Assembly: GCA_910584915.1 (NCBI GenBank)
Contig: CAJUDM010000005.1
Location: 111,553-175,552 of the forward strand
DNA from: an uncultured Lachnospiraceae bacterium
GTDB taxonomy: Bacteria; Bacillota; Clostridia; Lachnospirales; Lachnospiraceae
Length of the DNA: 64,000 nucleotides
Direction of reading: 5' to 3'
Below the pieces are notes generated by a model. That model saw only the letters and a list, made by a program, of their open reading frames with translations, ran no database searches and had not been told where the DNA came from. The position numbers were made by a program, and so were the translations under genes. Within the stretch, counting starts at the first letter, position 1. The number at the start of each line of letters is the position of its first letter. Positions 51,104 through 59,802 of the stretch are shown here, one piece after another.

Positions 51104-51178
51104 TGAACATAAGGACAGTTCACGAAACACTGCCCGCAGTTGAACATAAGAACAGTCCGCGGAGCGCACTGCACTATT
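51104..51178 (+). repeat. Two tandem 37-nt units
   Basis: TGAACATAAGGACAGT (51104) recurs as TGAACATAAGAACAGT (51141), with similar following bases (CACTGCCC / CACTGCAC). Only two units are present. They lie in the 620-nt divergent gap 50945-51567, which otherwise holds the promoter at 51349-51377 and a structured leader with ACACGC/GCGTGT. Confidence 0.6.
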
Positions 51179-51348
51179 CATTGTTTATGATACATAAAAC
51201 CTCATTTCTGCCTATGATACCATTTTGCGGAAAAATTGTAAACCTTGAAGCATCGCCTCCGCCTCAATTTAATATAATTTGCATAACAATTATTCTTTTT
51301 TTAAGAAAAAGATTTGAAATTGTTCATTTTTTTCTAAATTTTAGTACG

Positions 51349-51377
51349 TTGAAATGTTGGAAAGAATGTCGTATAAT
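51349..51377 (+). promoter_or_regulatory. Promoter of the activase gene
   Basis: TTGAAA (51349-51354), a 17-nt spacer and perfect TATAAT (51372-51377), giving a leader of about 185 nt before the gene at 51568. Confidence 0.88.
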
Positions 51378-51567
51378 GTCATCGAATGTCAGGAGAGCCA
51401 ACTAAAAAGATTTAAATTTTTCACAGGCTGGAGTTATGTCCGCTGTAAGCCGACACAATTCCTTGACACGCACAGCGGCGTGTGCTGAGTGTTTTTCCCT
51501 CTTCAGCTGCCGCCCACGGCGTGGGATCATCGTGTTCATGACAGCATGTGAAGAAGCGAGGAAATAT

Positions 51568-54500
51568 ATGAAAAATTTTACATATACCTTAGGTATCGAT
51601 ATCGGTTCCACCACGGTGAAGATCGCTGTGCTGGAACAGGAGCAAAAAACTTTATCGGCAAAACAGGACGAAACAGGCGCAGGGGCGCAGATCCTCTCTG
51701 AACCGGCGCCTTCCCCCAGGCTGCTGTTCTCCGATTATGAGCGCCACTTTGCCAACATCCAGGAGACTCTCGCCCTGCTCCTCGAGCGGGCAAAGAGCGC
51801 CCTCGGCGAGCTGAGCGTCTATCCGATGATCACCGGCTCCGGCGGGCTCACGCTGGCAAACCATCTGGGGATTCCCTTCGTGCAGGAAGTGATCGCCGTA
51901 TCCACCTCCCTAAAGGCTTACGCGCCGAAAACCGATGTGGCGATCGAGCTCGGCGGGGAGGATGCGAAGATCATCTATTTTGAGGGCGGCAACGTGGAGC
52001 AGAGAATGAACGGTATCTGCGCCGGCGGCACCGGCTCTTTTATCGACCAGATGGCGTCCCTTTTGCAGACCGACGCCTCCGGCTTAAACGAGTATGCCAA
52101 ACACTACCAGTCCCTCTACACGATAGCGGCGCGCTGCGGCGTGTTTGCCAAATCCGATATCCAGCCCCTGATCAATGAGGGCGCTACGAGAGAGGACCTC
52201 TCCGCCTCCATCTTTCAGGCGGTGGTAAACCAGACCATCTCCGGGCTCGCCTGCGGCAAGCCGATCAGGGGACATGTGGCATTCCTCGGCGGCCCGCTCC
52301 ATTTTCTCTCGGAATTGAAGGCGGCTTTTATCCGCACCCTGAAGCTGGATGAGGAACACACGATCACGCTGGAACACTCCCACCTCTTCGCGGCGATGGG
52401 CTCCGCCTTAAACGCCAAAGAGGAGACTTCCGTCATGCTCTCGGATATGATAAAGAAACTATCCTCCGGGATCAAGATGGAGTTTGAGGTGGCGCGCATG
52501 GAGCCCCTCTTTGCATCCACCGATGAGTATGACAGCTTCCGCGCGCGGCACGAAAACACCACCGTGAAAAAGGGAGACCTCTCCACCTACCAGGGCAGGT
52601 GCTTTCTCGGCATCGATGCCGGCTCCACCACCACCAAGACGGCGCTTGTGGGGGAGGACGGACAGCTCCTCTACTCTTTTTACAGCAACAATAACGGCAG
52701 TCCCTTAAAGACCGCGATCCGTTCCATCCAGGAAATCTACAGCCTCCTCCCGGAGGGCGCAAGGATCGTCCGCTCCTGCTCCACCGGCTACGGGGAAGCA
52801 CTGATGAAGGCGGCGTTTCTGCTGGATGACGGCGAGGTGGAGACGGTGGCGCACTACTACGCCGCTGCCTTTTTCGACCCTTCCGTGGACTGTATTTTAG
52901 ATATCGGCGGCCAGGACATGAAATGTATCAAGATCAAAAACCAGACCGTGGATTCCGTCCAGTTAAACGAGGCTTGTTCCTCGGGCTGCGGCTCCTTTAT
53001 CGAGACTTTTGCCAAATCCTTAAACTACAGCGTGGAGGACTTCGCGCAGGCGGCGCTGTTCGCCGAGCACCCGATAGACCTTGGCACCCGCTGTACCGTA
53101 TTTATGAACTCCAAGGTAAAACAGGCGCAGAAAGAGGGCGCCTCGGTCAACGATATCTCCGCGGGGCTCGCCTACTCCGTGATCAAAAACGCCCTGTTCA
53201 AGGTGATCAAAGTCTCCTCCGCGGAGGAACTCGGCAAAAATATCGTGGTCCAGGGGGGCACCTTCTACAACGACGCCGTCCTCCGGAGTTTTGAAAAGAT
53301 CGCGGAATGTGAAGCCACCCGACCGGATATCGCCGGTATCATGGGGGCTTTCGGCTGCGCCCTGATCGCCAGGGAGCGCTACAACATGGAGGACTCCTAT
53401 GAGACTACCATGCTCAGCATCGAAGAGATCAACGAACTGCAGTTCACGACCAGCATGGCAAAGTGCAAAGGCTGTACCAACAACTGCCGCCTGACCATCA
53501 ACCGGTTCTCCGGCGGCAGACAGTATATCTCCGGCAACCGCTGTGAGCGGGGGCTCGGAAAACAGAAAAACGAAAACAATATTCCGAATCTCTATGAATA
53601 TAAACTGGAGCGGCTCTTCCACCACTACGAGCCGCTGCCGGCGGATGAGGCGACAAGAGGAAAGGTGGGCATCCCCCGCGTCCTCAATATGTATGAGAAC
53701 TACCCCTTCTGGTTCACCTTCTTTACGAAGCTGGGCTACTCGGTGGTGCTCTCCCCCAGTTCCACCCACAAGATCTATGAGCTGGGCATTGAATCCATCC
53801 CCAGCGAATCGGAGTGTTATCCGGCAAAACTCGCCCACGGGCATGTCTCCTGGCTGATCAGGCAGAGCGTCCGTTTTATCTTCTACCCCGCCCTGTTCTA
53901 CGAGCGGAAGGAGTTTGATGAGGCAAACAACCACTACAACTGCCCCATCGTCACCTCCTACTCCGAGAACATCAAAAACAATGTGGATGAGATAGCCGGG
54001 GAACAGATCACGTTCCGCAATCCGTTCATGAGTTTTGCATCCCCCGAGACGGTGAAACAGGCTCTGGTGCAGGAGTTTGCCGAACTGCCCGGGGAAGAGG
54101 TCTGCGACGCCGTCGATGCGGCGTGGGCGGAACTTGACGCCGCGAGAGAAGATATCCGGCAAAAGGGCGAGGAAGTGCTCCGCTGGATGGAAGAACATAA
54201 AGCGAGGGGGATCGTGCTGGCAGGGCGCCCCTATCATATCGATCCCGAGATCAACCACGGGATTCCCGAGCTGATCACCAGCTACAATATCGCCGTGCTC
54301 ACCGAGGACTCCGTCTGCCATCTGGCAAAGCCGGAGCGCCCCCTGATCGTCTCCGACCAGTGGATGTACCATTCCAGGCTGTACGCGGCGGCAAGTTTTG
54401 TCAAGACAAGGGATGACCTGGACCTGATCCAGCTAAACTCCTTCGGCTGCGGGCTGGATGCCGTGACGACCGACCAGGTGAACGATATCCTCTCCGGCTC

Positions 54501-55875
54501 CGACAAGATCTATACCTGTTTGAAGATCGATGAGGTGAGCAATCTGGGCGCCGCGAGAATCCGTGTCCGGTCCCTTCTCTCCGCCCTCAGAGTCAGAGAG
54601 ATGCGGAATATGAAGCGGACCATCCGCCCCTCCTCCATCCAAAAGGTTTCCTTTACAGAGGAGATGAGAAAGCATTACACGATCCTCTGTCCGCAGATGT
54701 CGCCGATCCATTTTGATCTGCTGCAGCCCGCCTTCAACGCCTGCGGCTACAATTTTGAAATACTCGGAAACGACAATAAACATGCAGTGGATATGGGACT
54801 CAAATATGTGAATAATGACGCCTGTTATCCTTCCCTGATCGTGGTCGGACAGATCATGGATGCCCTGCACTCTGGCAAATATGACTTAAACCGCACCGCC
54901 GTGATCATGTCGCAGACCGGCGGCGGCTGCCGTGCCACAAACTACATCGGCTTTATCAGACGGGCGCTGGAAAAGGCGGGAATGGCGCAGATCCCGGTCA
55001 TCTCCCTGAATCTGGGCGGCATCGAGACCAACCCGGGCTTCCACATCAACGCGGACCTTCTGATCCACGCCGCCTTCGGCGTCACCTTCGGCGATATCTT
55101 TATGCGCTGCCTCTACGCCACAAGGCCTTACGAGAAAGAGCCCGGCGCCGCCGACGCCCTGCACGAAAAGTGGAAACAGAAATGTATCCGCTTTTTGACC
55201 GGAAAACATCTGAACTTTTTCAAATTCCGCAGAATGTGCCGTCAGATCGTGGAAGAATTTGACGCCCTGCCCCTGCTGGATGTAAAAAAGCCTAAAGTCG
55301 GCATCGTGGGAGAAATCCTGGTAAAATTTGCACCGGTGGCAAACAACCATCTGGTAGAACTGCTGGAGTCGGAGGGCGCCGAGGCTGTCTGCCCCGACCT
55401 GCTCGACTTTATGCTCTACTGCTTCTATAATCAGATTTACAAGGCGGATCATCTGGGCACCAGCAAAAAAGCTGCCCGCCTCTGCCGGCTGGGTATCCGC
55501 GCGCTGGAATTTTTGCGGGGAGGCGCCGCAAAAGCGCTCGAAAAGAGCGCCCATTTCCACCCCCCTGTGAGTATCTACAAGCTGGTGGAATACGCGGAGC
55601 CCATCGTCAGCATCGGCAACCAGACCGGGGAGGGATGGTTCCTGACCGGAGAGATGATCGAACTGATTGAGAGCGGCGTGAACAATATCGTCTGCTGTCA
55701 GCCCTTCGGCTGCCTGCCGAACCATGTGGTCGGAAAGGGCGTGATCAAGGAGATCCGGAAACGATACCCGCTCTCCAATATCGTAGCGATCGACTACGAT
55801 CCGGGAGCGAGCGAGGTGAATCAGTTGAACAGGATCAAGTTGATGCTGTCTACGGCGTATAAAAATTTAACTTGA
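51568..55875 (+). CDS. Giant 2-hydroxyacyl-CoA dehydratase activase-type fusion protein
   Basis: 1435 residues from ATG 51568 (MKNFTYTLGIDIGSTTVK), with GAGG 6 nt upstream; the frame is open for 44 more codons in the leader. Two BadF/HgdC-type ATPase modules are present: GIDIGSTTVKIAVLE with ICAGGTGSFIDQMA, and GIDAGSTTTKTALVG with ACSSGCGSFIETFA. The cysteines in the second elements may hold an iron-sulfur cluster. A DUF2229 section has CKGCTNNCRLTINRF and RCERG. The last ~500 residues resemble the HgdB-like dehydratase component (GRPYHIDPEINHGIPELI, QTGGGCRATNYIGFIRRAL, QPFGCLPNHVVGKG). These single-chain fusions are widespread in Clostridia and their substrate is unknown. No hydroxyacyl-CoA pathway genes are nearby. 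Confidence 0.92.
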   Translation: MKNFTYTLGIDIGSTTVKIAVLEQEQKTLSAKQDETGAGAQILSEPAPSPRLLFSDYERHFANIQETLALLLERAKSALGELSVYPMITGSGGLTLANHLGIPFVQEVIAVSTSLKAYAPKTDVAIELGGEDAKIIYFEGGNVEQRMNGICAGGTGSFIDQMASLLQTDASGLNEYAKHYQSLYTIAARCGVFAKSDIQPLINEGATREDLSASIFQAVVNQTISGLACGKPIRGHVAFLGGPLHFLSELKAAFIRTLKLDEEHTITLEHSHLFAAMGSALNAKEETSVMLSDMIKKLSSGIKMEFEVARMEPLFASTDEYDSFRARHENTTVKKGDLSTYQGRCFLGIDAGSTTTKTALVGEDGQLLYSFYSNNNGSPLKTAIRSIQEIYSLLPEGARIVRSCSTGYGEALMKAAFLLDDGEVETVAHYYAAAFFDPSVDCILDIGGQDMKCIKIKNQTVDSVQLNEACSSGCGSFIETFAKSLNYSVEDFAQAALFAEHPIDLGTRCTVFMNSKVKQAQKEGASVNDISAGLAYSVIKNALFKVIKVSSAEELGKNIVVQGGTFYNDAVLRSFEKIAECEATRPDIAGIMGAFGCALIARERYNMEDSYETTMLSIEEINELQFTTSMAKCKGCTNNCRLTINRFSGGRQYISGNRCERGLGKQKNENNIPNLYEYKLERLFHHYEPLPADEATRGKVGIPRVLNMYENYPFWFTFFTKLGYSVVLSPSSTHKIYELGIESIPSESECYPAKLAHGHVSWLIRQSVRFIFYPALFYERKEFDEANNHYNCPIVTSYSENIKNNVDEIAGEQITFRNPFMSFASPETVKQALVQEFAELPGEEVCDAVDAAWAELDAAREDIRQKGEEVLRWMEEHKARGIVLAGRPYHIDPEINHGIPELITSYNIAVLTEDSVCHLAKPERPLIVSDQWMYHSRLYAAASFVKTRDDLDLIQLNSFGCGLDAVTTDQVNDILSGSDKIYTCLKIDEVSNLGAARIRVRSLLSALRVREMRNMKRTIRPSSIQKVSFTEEMRKHYTILCPQMSPIHFDLLQPAFNACGYNFEILGNDNKHAVDMGLKYVNNDACYPSLIVVGQIMDALHSGKYDLNRTAVIMSQTGGGCRATNYIGFIRRALEKAGMAQIPVISLNLGGIETNPGFHINADLLIHAAFGVTFGDIFMRCLYATRPYEKEPGAADALHEKWKQKCIRFLTGKHLNFFKFRRMCRQIVEEFDALPLLDVKKPKVGIVGEILVKFAPVANNHLVELLESEGAEAVCPDLLDFMLYCFYNQIYKADHLGTSKKAARLCRLGIRALEFLRGGAAKALEKSAHFHPPVSIYKLVEYAEPIVSIGNQTGEGWFLTGEMIELIESGVNNIVCCQPFGCLPNHVVGKGVIKEIRKRYPLSNIVAIDYDPGASEVNQLNRIKLMLSTAYKNLT

Positions 55876-55880
55876 TGATC

Positions 55881-55900
55881 CGCAAAGCGGTATTTTTCCA
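55881..55900 (+). terminator. Weak terminator after the activase gene
   Basis: CCGC-AAA-GCGG followed by TATTTTT between two convergent genes. The stem is only 4 bp. Confidence 0.35.
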
Positions 55901-56635
55901 TCACACCTCCTTCCTCTCCATGATCATCGCCCCGATCGCCGTAAAGATTACCACATACCAGACGCAGACAAGCACAAACTGCGGATATCCCTCCGCCGTT
56001 AGCTGCTGCCTGCTATTGTTGGCGACCATGCCGTAAGCCATCAGAGAGTAGGGGAAAATATGTCCATATCCGCCCTTTGCCATCGCCACAAGCCCGGCAA
56101 GCCCGCCCACGAAAGATATGCCGACGGGAAGGGCAAAGCTGTCGCAAAACAGCGAGACGATCAACTGTATCGCCGCCATGACCAGTCCGCCGAGCGCGCC
56201 GAAAATGCACCAGATCACTAATTCCCCCACGGGCGGCTCCGCCTCCATACCGACAAACTTCCCCGAGATCAGAAATAACACTCCTATCCACAGTTCCGTC
56301 AAAAAGATGATCTTCCCCGCCGATAACAGCTTTACCAGAAACAGTTCCTTCCTGGATATCGGCAGTGTCAGCAGCTTTGTCAGATTGTGATTATTTTTTT
56401 CAAGCCGCATCAGGTAACTGCAATAGAATCCCAGCAGGATCGGCAGGAAAAAATAACTGGTGAACAGCGTGTGCTGTGTCCACAGACTGTACCATTCAGA
56501 TGTCAATATCTCCATATTATTTAAATAATTCATCGTTCCCAGAAACGCAGGCACCGCCGGCACCACGATAAAAACCAGCCATACCGGGGAACGCCTTAGC
56601 TTTATTTTCTCTGCTCTATATAATCGCAATAGCAT
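55901..56635 (-). CDS. ABC transporter permease, lantibiotic-immunity type (second)
   Basis: 244 residues from ATG 56635 (MLLRLYRAEKIKLRRSP), with AAGGAG upstream. Six membrane helices and the N-terminal E-K-K/R-L-x-R-S/T pattern are typical of MutE/MutG/EpiG-type ABC-2 permeases. Visible helices include PVWLVFIVVPAVPAFLG, FLPILLGFYCSYL, VIWCIFGALGGLVMAAIQLI and FVLVCVWYVVIFTAIGAMI. It is separated from the first permease by 237 nt but is clearly part of the same unit. Confidence 0.85.
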   Translation of the reverse strand: MLLRLYRAEKIKLRRSPVWLVFIVVPAVPAFLGTMNYLNNMEILTSEWYSLWTQHTLFTSYFFLPILLGFYCSYLMRLEKNNHNLTKLLTLPISRKELFLVKLLSAGKIIFLTELWIGVLFLISGKFVGMEAEPPVGELVIWCIFGALGGLVMAAIQLIVSLFCDSFALPVGISFVGGLAGLVAMAKGGYGHIFPYSLMAYGMVANNSRQQLTAEGYPQFVLVCVWYVVIFTAIGAMIMERKEV

Positions 56636-56872
56636 TTTACACACACTCCTTTTTGTTTTTCTTTCCTTCTGTTTATTAAGTAACAATAGTTATTTTTACG
56701 TTGTTCTTACACCATTTTTTCAATTCATTATCTCAATAGTAATAATTGTATAATCTTCTTTTAACTTTTAATATTAGTCTGTCATTCCCGGAACCACAAA
56801 GCATCTTTGAAATTTTCTGTCATGTTCCGGAGTAACCATATTTTTCTTTCTGCTTCTACAGGCTTCCCTGCT
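56636..56872 (-). other. AT-rich gap between the two permease genes
   Basis: 237 nt, much more AT-rich than its surroundings. It contains a 21-codon frame at 56774-56839 (MVTPEHDRKFQRCFVVPGMTD) without a clear ribosome site, and GGAAC/GTTCC arms that could form a hairpin. I see no convincing promoter or terminator. The gap is unusual inside an operon whose other junction overlaps by 4 nt. Confidence 0.3.
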
Positions 56873-57625
56873 CTACATTTCCTTCCTGCAAAAGCAAATC
56901 TTGCCAACAATATAAATAACAACCGCTATTATAATAATCTCCGCAAATCCAGCCCAATCGATCTCCCTGTAAAAATAGGTGGATATCCTGGTCTCCCGGT
57001 CATACTCAGACCGGATCATCATCAGAACCCCGTAATACCCCCAGGGCGTCCCCTTTATCAGCACAGTATAGGGCAGAAACATCGACAGTACGCCCAGAAA
57101 TTCTCCGATGATTCCCACAATATACGGCACCGCCGGCTTGACACAGCACATTGCCACCGAATGCTGCAGCACATATATCGCAAAAGTCGGCGCTATTGTA
57201 AACAACAGGAGCAGTAAATATTCTTTCAGGAGAAACCCGCCGCCGAAATGATGCCTGAAAAGCCCGTCGGCAATGATTCCCAGCCACTGAATCAGAATGC
57301 CGACAAGCATCAGCCCGAATCCGTAGAGCAGTTTCGCATCATACAGTTTTCCTCTCTCTGCCATACAGCAGAGCTGTTTCAACATTCCGTTTTTATGCTC
57401 TAAATCCCCCAACCGGGATGAGAGCAGCATCGCCATGATCGGCAGCATCAGCACATTGATCAGGGGCATCTGATATAACAGCATGTACCACCCTTTCGCT
57501 ATGGCGTCCTCGCTGATCTTCCCGCTGAGCGCCCACACCAGTGCTGCCGCCGACATGCCGAGCACAAACAACAGAAGATAACGCCTCCTTGTCTTCTGAT
57601 ATTCCGCTTTCCACAGTGCGATCAT
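56873..57625 (-). CDS. ABC transporter permease, lantibiotic-immunity type (first)
   Basis: 250 residues, six helices. It starts MIALWKAEYQKTRRRYLLLF, a cytoplasmic amphipathic start like other LanE/LanG-type subunits. Later helices include VLMLPIMAMLLSSRLG, YGFGLMLVGILIQWLGIIA and PYIVGIIGEFLGVLSMFLPY. It probably pairs with the second permease and the ATPase to expel a membrane-active peptide. The start overlaps the ATPase stop as ATGA. Confidence 0.88.
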   Translation of the reverse strand: MIALWKAEYQKTRRRYLLLFVLGMSAAALVWALSGKISEDAIAKGWYMLLYQMPLINVLMLPIMAMLLSSRLGDLEHKNGMLKQLCCMAERGKLYDAKLLYGFGLMLVGILIQWLGIIADGLFRHHFGGGFLLKEYLLLLLFTIAPTFAIYVLQHSVAMCCVKPAVPYIVGIIGEFLGVLSMFLPYTVLIKGTPWGYYGVLMMIRSEYDRETRISTYFYREIDWAGFAEIIIIAVVIYIVGKICFCRKEM

Positions 57626-58353
57626 AAGCTCACCTCTTCCATTGTCATCGCGAGAAAAATCTCTTCCAGCGTTTTCGTCTCATCCTGTTCGTGGAGCCTG
57701 TTCAAAGAGCCCTGATATTTCAATCTGCCGTTCGCGATAATGCCGATATCATCCACGATCTGATCGATCTCCGACAACAGATGGCTGGATATGATCACGG
57801 TCATCCCATACTTTTCCGGCAGAGAGCGGATCAACTCCCTCATCTCCTGAATGCCCGCCGGATCGAGCCCGTTGGTGGGTTCATCCAGGATCAGGAGCTT
57901 CGGAAAATTTAAGAGCGCCGCCGCCAGCCCCAGCCTCTGTTTCATGCCCAGAGAGTAGGCTGACACTTTTTTCTTTCCCTGATTGTCAAACCGCACGATT
58001 TTCAGCACCTCATCCACATTTTCCTTCGGCACTTTCAAAAGTCCCCGCAATATCTCCAGATTCTCTCTGCCTGTCAGATGCCCGTAGTAGGATGGGCTTT
58101 CAATCAGAGAACCGGTCTGCCGCAAAATCTCTATCCTGTTTTTCGCCGTCATCTTTCTCCCGAACAGGCTGATCTCTCCCTCCGTCGCTCTGACCAGCCC
58201 CAGAAGCATCTTCAGCGTCGTGGACTTTCCCGCGCCGTTAGGTCCGCAGAACCCGTAAATAGTGCCTTCCATCACCGACAAATTAATGCTCTTCACAGTC
58301 AGCACATCCCCGTACCGCTTGGAGAGATTTTCTGTTCTTATGATTTCCTTCAT
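57622..58353 (-). CDS. ABC transporter ATP-binding protein, lantibiotic-immunity type
   Basis: 243 residues. Walker A is GPNGAGKSTTLKML, Q-loop TGSLIESPSYYGHLTGREN, signature YSLGMKQRLGLAAALLNFP, Walker B LLILDEPTNGLD and H-loop ISSHLLSEIDQIVDD. The LIE-x-P-x-F/Y-Y-x-x-L-T stretch is common to BcrA/MutF-type ATPases. The first gene of the operon, divergent from the response regulator. Confidence 0.93.
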   Translation of the reverse strand: MKEIIRTENLSKRYGDVLTVKSINLSVMEGTIYGFCGPNGAGKSTTLKMLLGLVRATEGEISLFGRKMTAKNRIEILRQTGSLIESPSYYGHLTGRENLEILRGLLKVPKENVDEVLKIVRFDNQGKKKVSAYSLGMKQRLGLAAALLNFPKLLILDEPTNGLDPAGIQEMRELIRSLPEKYGMTVIISSHLLSEIDQIVDDIGIIANGRLKYQGSLNRLHEQDETKTLEEIFLAMTMEEVSL

Positions 58354-58593
58354 TTTTCATTTACCTCCGCATATCACTGTTACGCACCGTCTGAGTCTTT
58401 TCTTTTCCCGGCGTTTTTCTGTGCCTTAGTATCCTCTCTGTACTCCGGTGTTCTTTCCATACCTCAGCATCCTTTCTGTATTCCGGAACTCTTCCGTACT
58501 CTGCTGCCGGTATAGAACCCCCGGATCGTCTTTTCACCGCCAATGCTCAAACCCCAAACGGTATCCTCTACGATCCCACAATATCACATCGCC

Positions 58594-58630
58594 CTTACCT
58601 GAAACTTAACTGCTCCTTACGGGAACCTTA
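58594..58630 (-). promoter_or_regulatory. Four phased CTTA boxes, probable response-regulator operator
   Basis: CTTA occurs at 58594, 58605, 58616 and 58627, exactly 11 bp apart; the second and fourth are CTTAACT. On the minus strand these are TAAG boxes upstream of GATATT, with the box nearest the ABC operon about one spacer length from that hexamer. Direct repeats phased at one helical turn are typical sites for OmpR-type regulators, and such a regulator is encoded next door. Confidence 0.7.
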
Positions 58631-58724
58631 ACTTTGGCACACTCCGCCAAAAAGGCTTAAATATGCTGTTTTATTGTGTTATACTTGATGAAACAATGCC
58701 ATTTAATTAACGGTAACGGACGCC

Positions 58725-58788
58725 GTGAGAAACAAAATGCCCCGCTGCCGCGCTTTTGACGGGCTCACTGAGCATTTTTGTTCCTCAC
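58725..58788 (+). repeat. Large stem-loop in the response-regulator leader
   Basis: GTGAGAAACAAAATGC (58725-58740) pairs with GCATTTTTGTTCCTCAC (58772-58788) with one mismatch and one bulge. CCCG/CGGG lies inside. A possible plus-strand -10, TATACT (58680-58685), lies just upstream, so the structure would be in the 5' leader. The inner bases CCCCGCTGC...ACGGGC resemble the start of the repeat at 49201. The whole 58354-58864 gap has no gene. Confidence 0.6.
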
Positions 58789-58864
58789 AGCCAGGTTGCA
58801 TGCTTGGCTAAATCCGCATGCACTTTACGGTGCACCGACAAGGCATGAAAGAGAGACTGTATTT

Positions 58865-59602
58865 ATGACAGAAAAAACCACAGACATCCCTGAACTGAAA
58901 AACAAGAAAATACTGCTGGTGGATGACGAACCCCAGCTTTTGTCCATGCTGGAACAGATTCTATACTCCAGCGGCTTCTTCCAGCTCTACACCGCAAAAA
59001 CCTGCAGAGGGGCGCTGGATTTGATGGAAAAACAGTCAATTTCCCTGTGCATTTTAGATGTAAATCTGCCGGACGGCGACGGCTTCTATCTGTTTCGGGA
59101 AATCAGGAAATTCTCCCAGGTGCCGGTCATTTTTCTGACCGCCAGAGGAGAGGCCGAGGATAAGATCCGGGGGCTTACCCTGGGGGCGGACGACTACATT
59201 GTAAAACCCTTTCTGCCGAAGGAATTTCTGCTGCGGGTCACCGCCCTGCTTCAGCGCACCTACGGCAATATCCTCCCCGAAAACGGCTTCTCTCTCCCGG
59301 ATTCAGTCTGCGGCCAGCGGGAAATCCGCTTTGATACCGCCACTGTACAGTGCGGCGAAGATGAAATTCCGCTGACGCCGAAGGAACTGATCCTGTTAAA
59401 AGTGCTCTACGGGCAGAAAAACCGCATTGTGACAAGCGATGCCCTTACTATGGCGGCATGGGGCGATACCAGCTACGGCTATGAAAATACATTGATGGTG
59501 CATATCAGACGGCTCCGCCAGAAAATTGAAGAGAACCCCTCCTCCCCGAGGCATCTGCTGACTGTGAAGGGGCTGGGATATAAGCTGGTTGTGAAAGATT
59601 GA
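58865..59602 (+). CDS. OmpR-family response regulator
   Basis: 245 residues from ATG 58865 (MTEKTTDIPELKNKKILLV). Receiver domain: acidic pair in LLVDDEPQ, phospho-acceptor Asp65 in CILDVNLPDGDG, Thr in VIFLTARG, Lys in IVKPFLPKE. The C-terminal winged helix has LTPKELILLKVLYGQKN and HIRRLRQKIEENPSSPRH, then VKGLGYKL. It probably controls the divergent ABC operon through the phased CTTA boxes. Confidence 0.95.
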   Translation: MTEKTTDIPELKNKKILLVDDEPQLLSMLEQILYSSGFFQLYTAKTCRGALDLMEKQSISLCILDVNLPDGDGFYLFREIRKFSQVPVIFLTARGEAEDKIRGLTLGADDYIVKPFLPKEFLLRVTALLQRTYGNILPENGFSLPDSVCGQREIRFDTATVQCGEDEIPLTPKELILLKVLYGQKNRIVTSDALTMAAWGDTSYGYENTLMVHIRRLRQKIEENPSSPRHLLTVKGLGYKLVVKD

Positions 59603-59640
59603 TATCATATGTTATTTTTTGTATTGCCAGACTTGGATCA

Positions 59641-59780
59641 TGACCACCTGGCTAATGTCGGACAAGCCTGACATTTTGCCCGCGGAAGTGAACTCTCACG
59701 CAACAGGCTACCGGGTATTTCACCCTCACGGCAATCGCCAGGCTCATGCAAGCATGGCTTCGCTTCGTTGCCCGCAAAAA
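59641..59780. repeat. Imperfect intergenic repeat, copy B
   Basis: The segment between regulator and kinase genes contains GGGTATTTCACCCTCACGGC, then AATCGCCA, which matches copy A at 49242-49277, and CGTTGCCCGC near its end. Internal inverted arms include GCCA/TGGC and AATGTC/GACATT. The 200-nt gap is unusual inside a two-component operon. Confidence 0.6.
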
Positions 59781-59802
59781 TAAAGAAACGGAATAGATAA
59801 GC

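Noticed and set aside
51104..51178. CRISPR array
   Set aside because: Only two adjacent units, no spacers of uniform length and no cas genes.
53020..54372. 450-codon minus-strand open frame within the activase gene
   Set aside because: It lies entirely inside a well-conserved plus-strand gene and has no start signal or recognisable domain.
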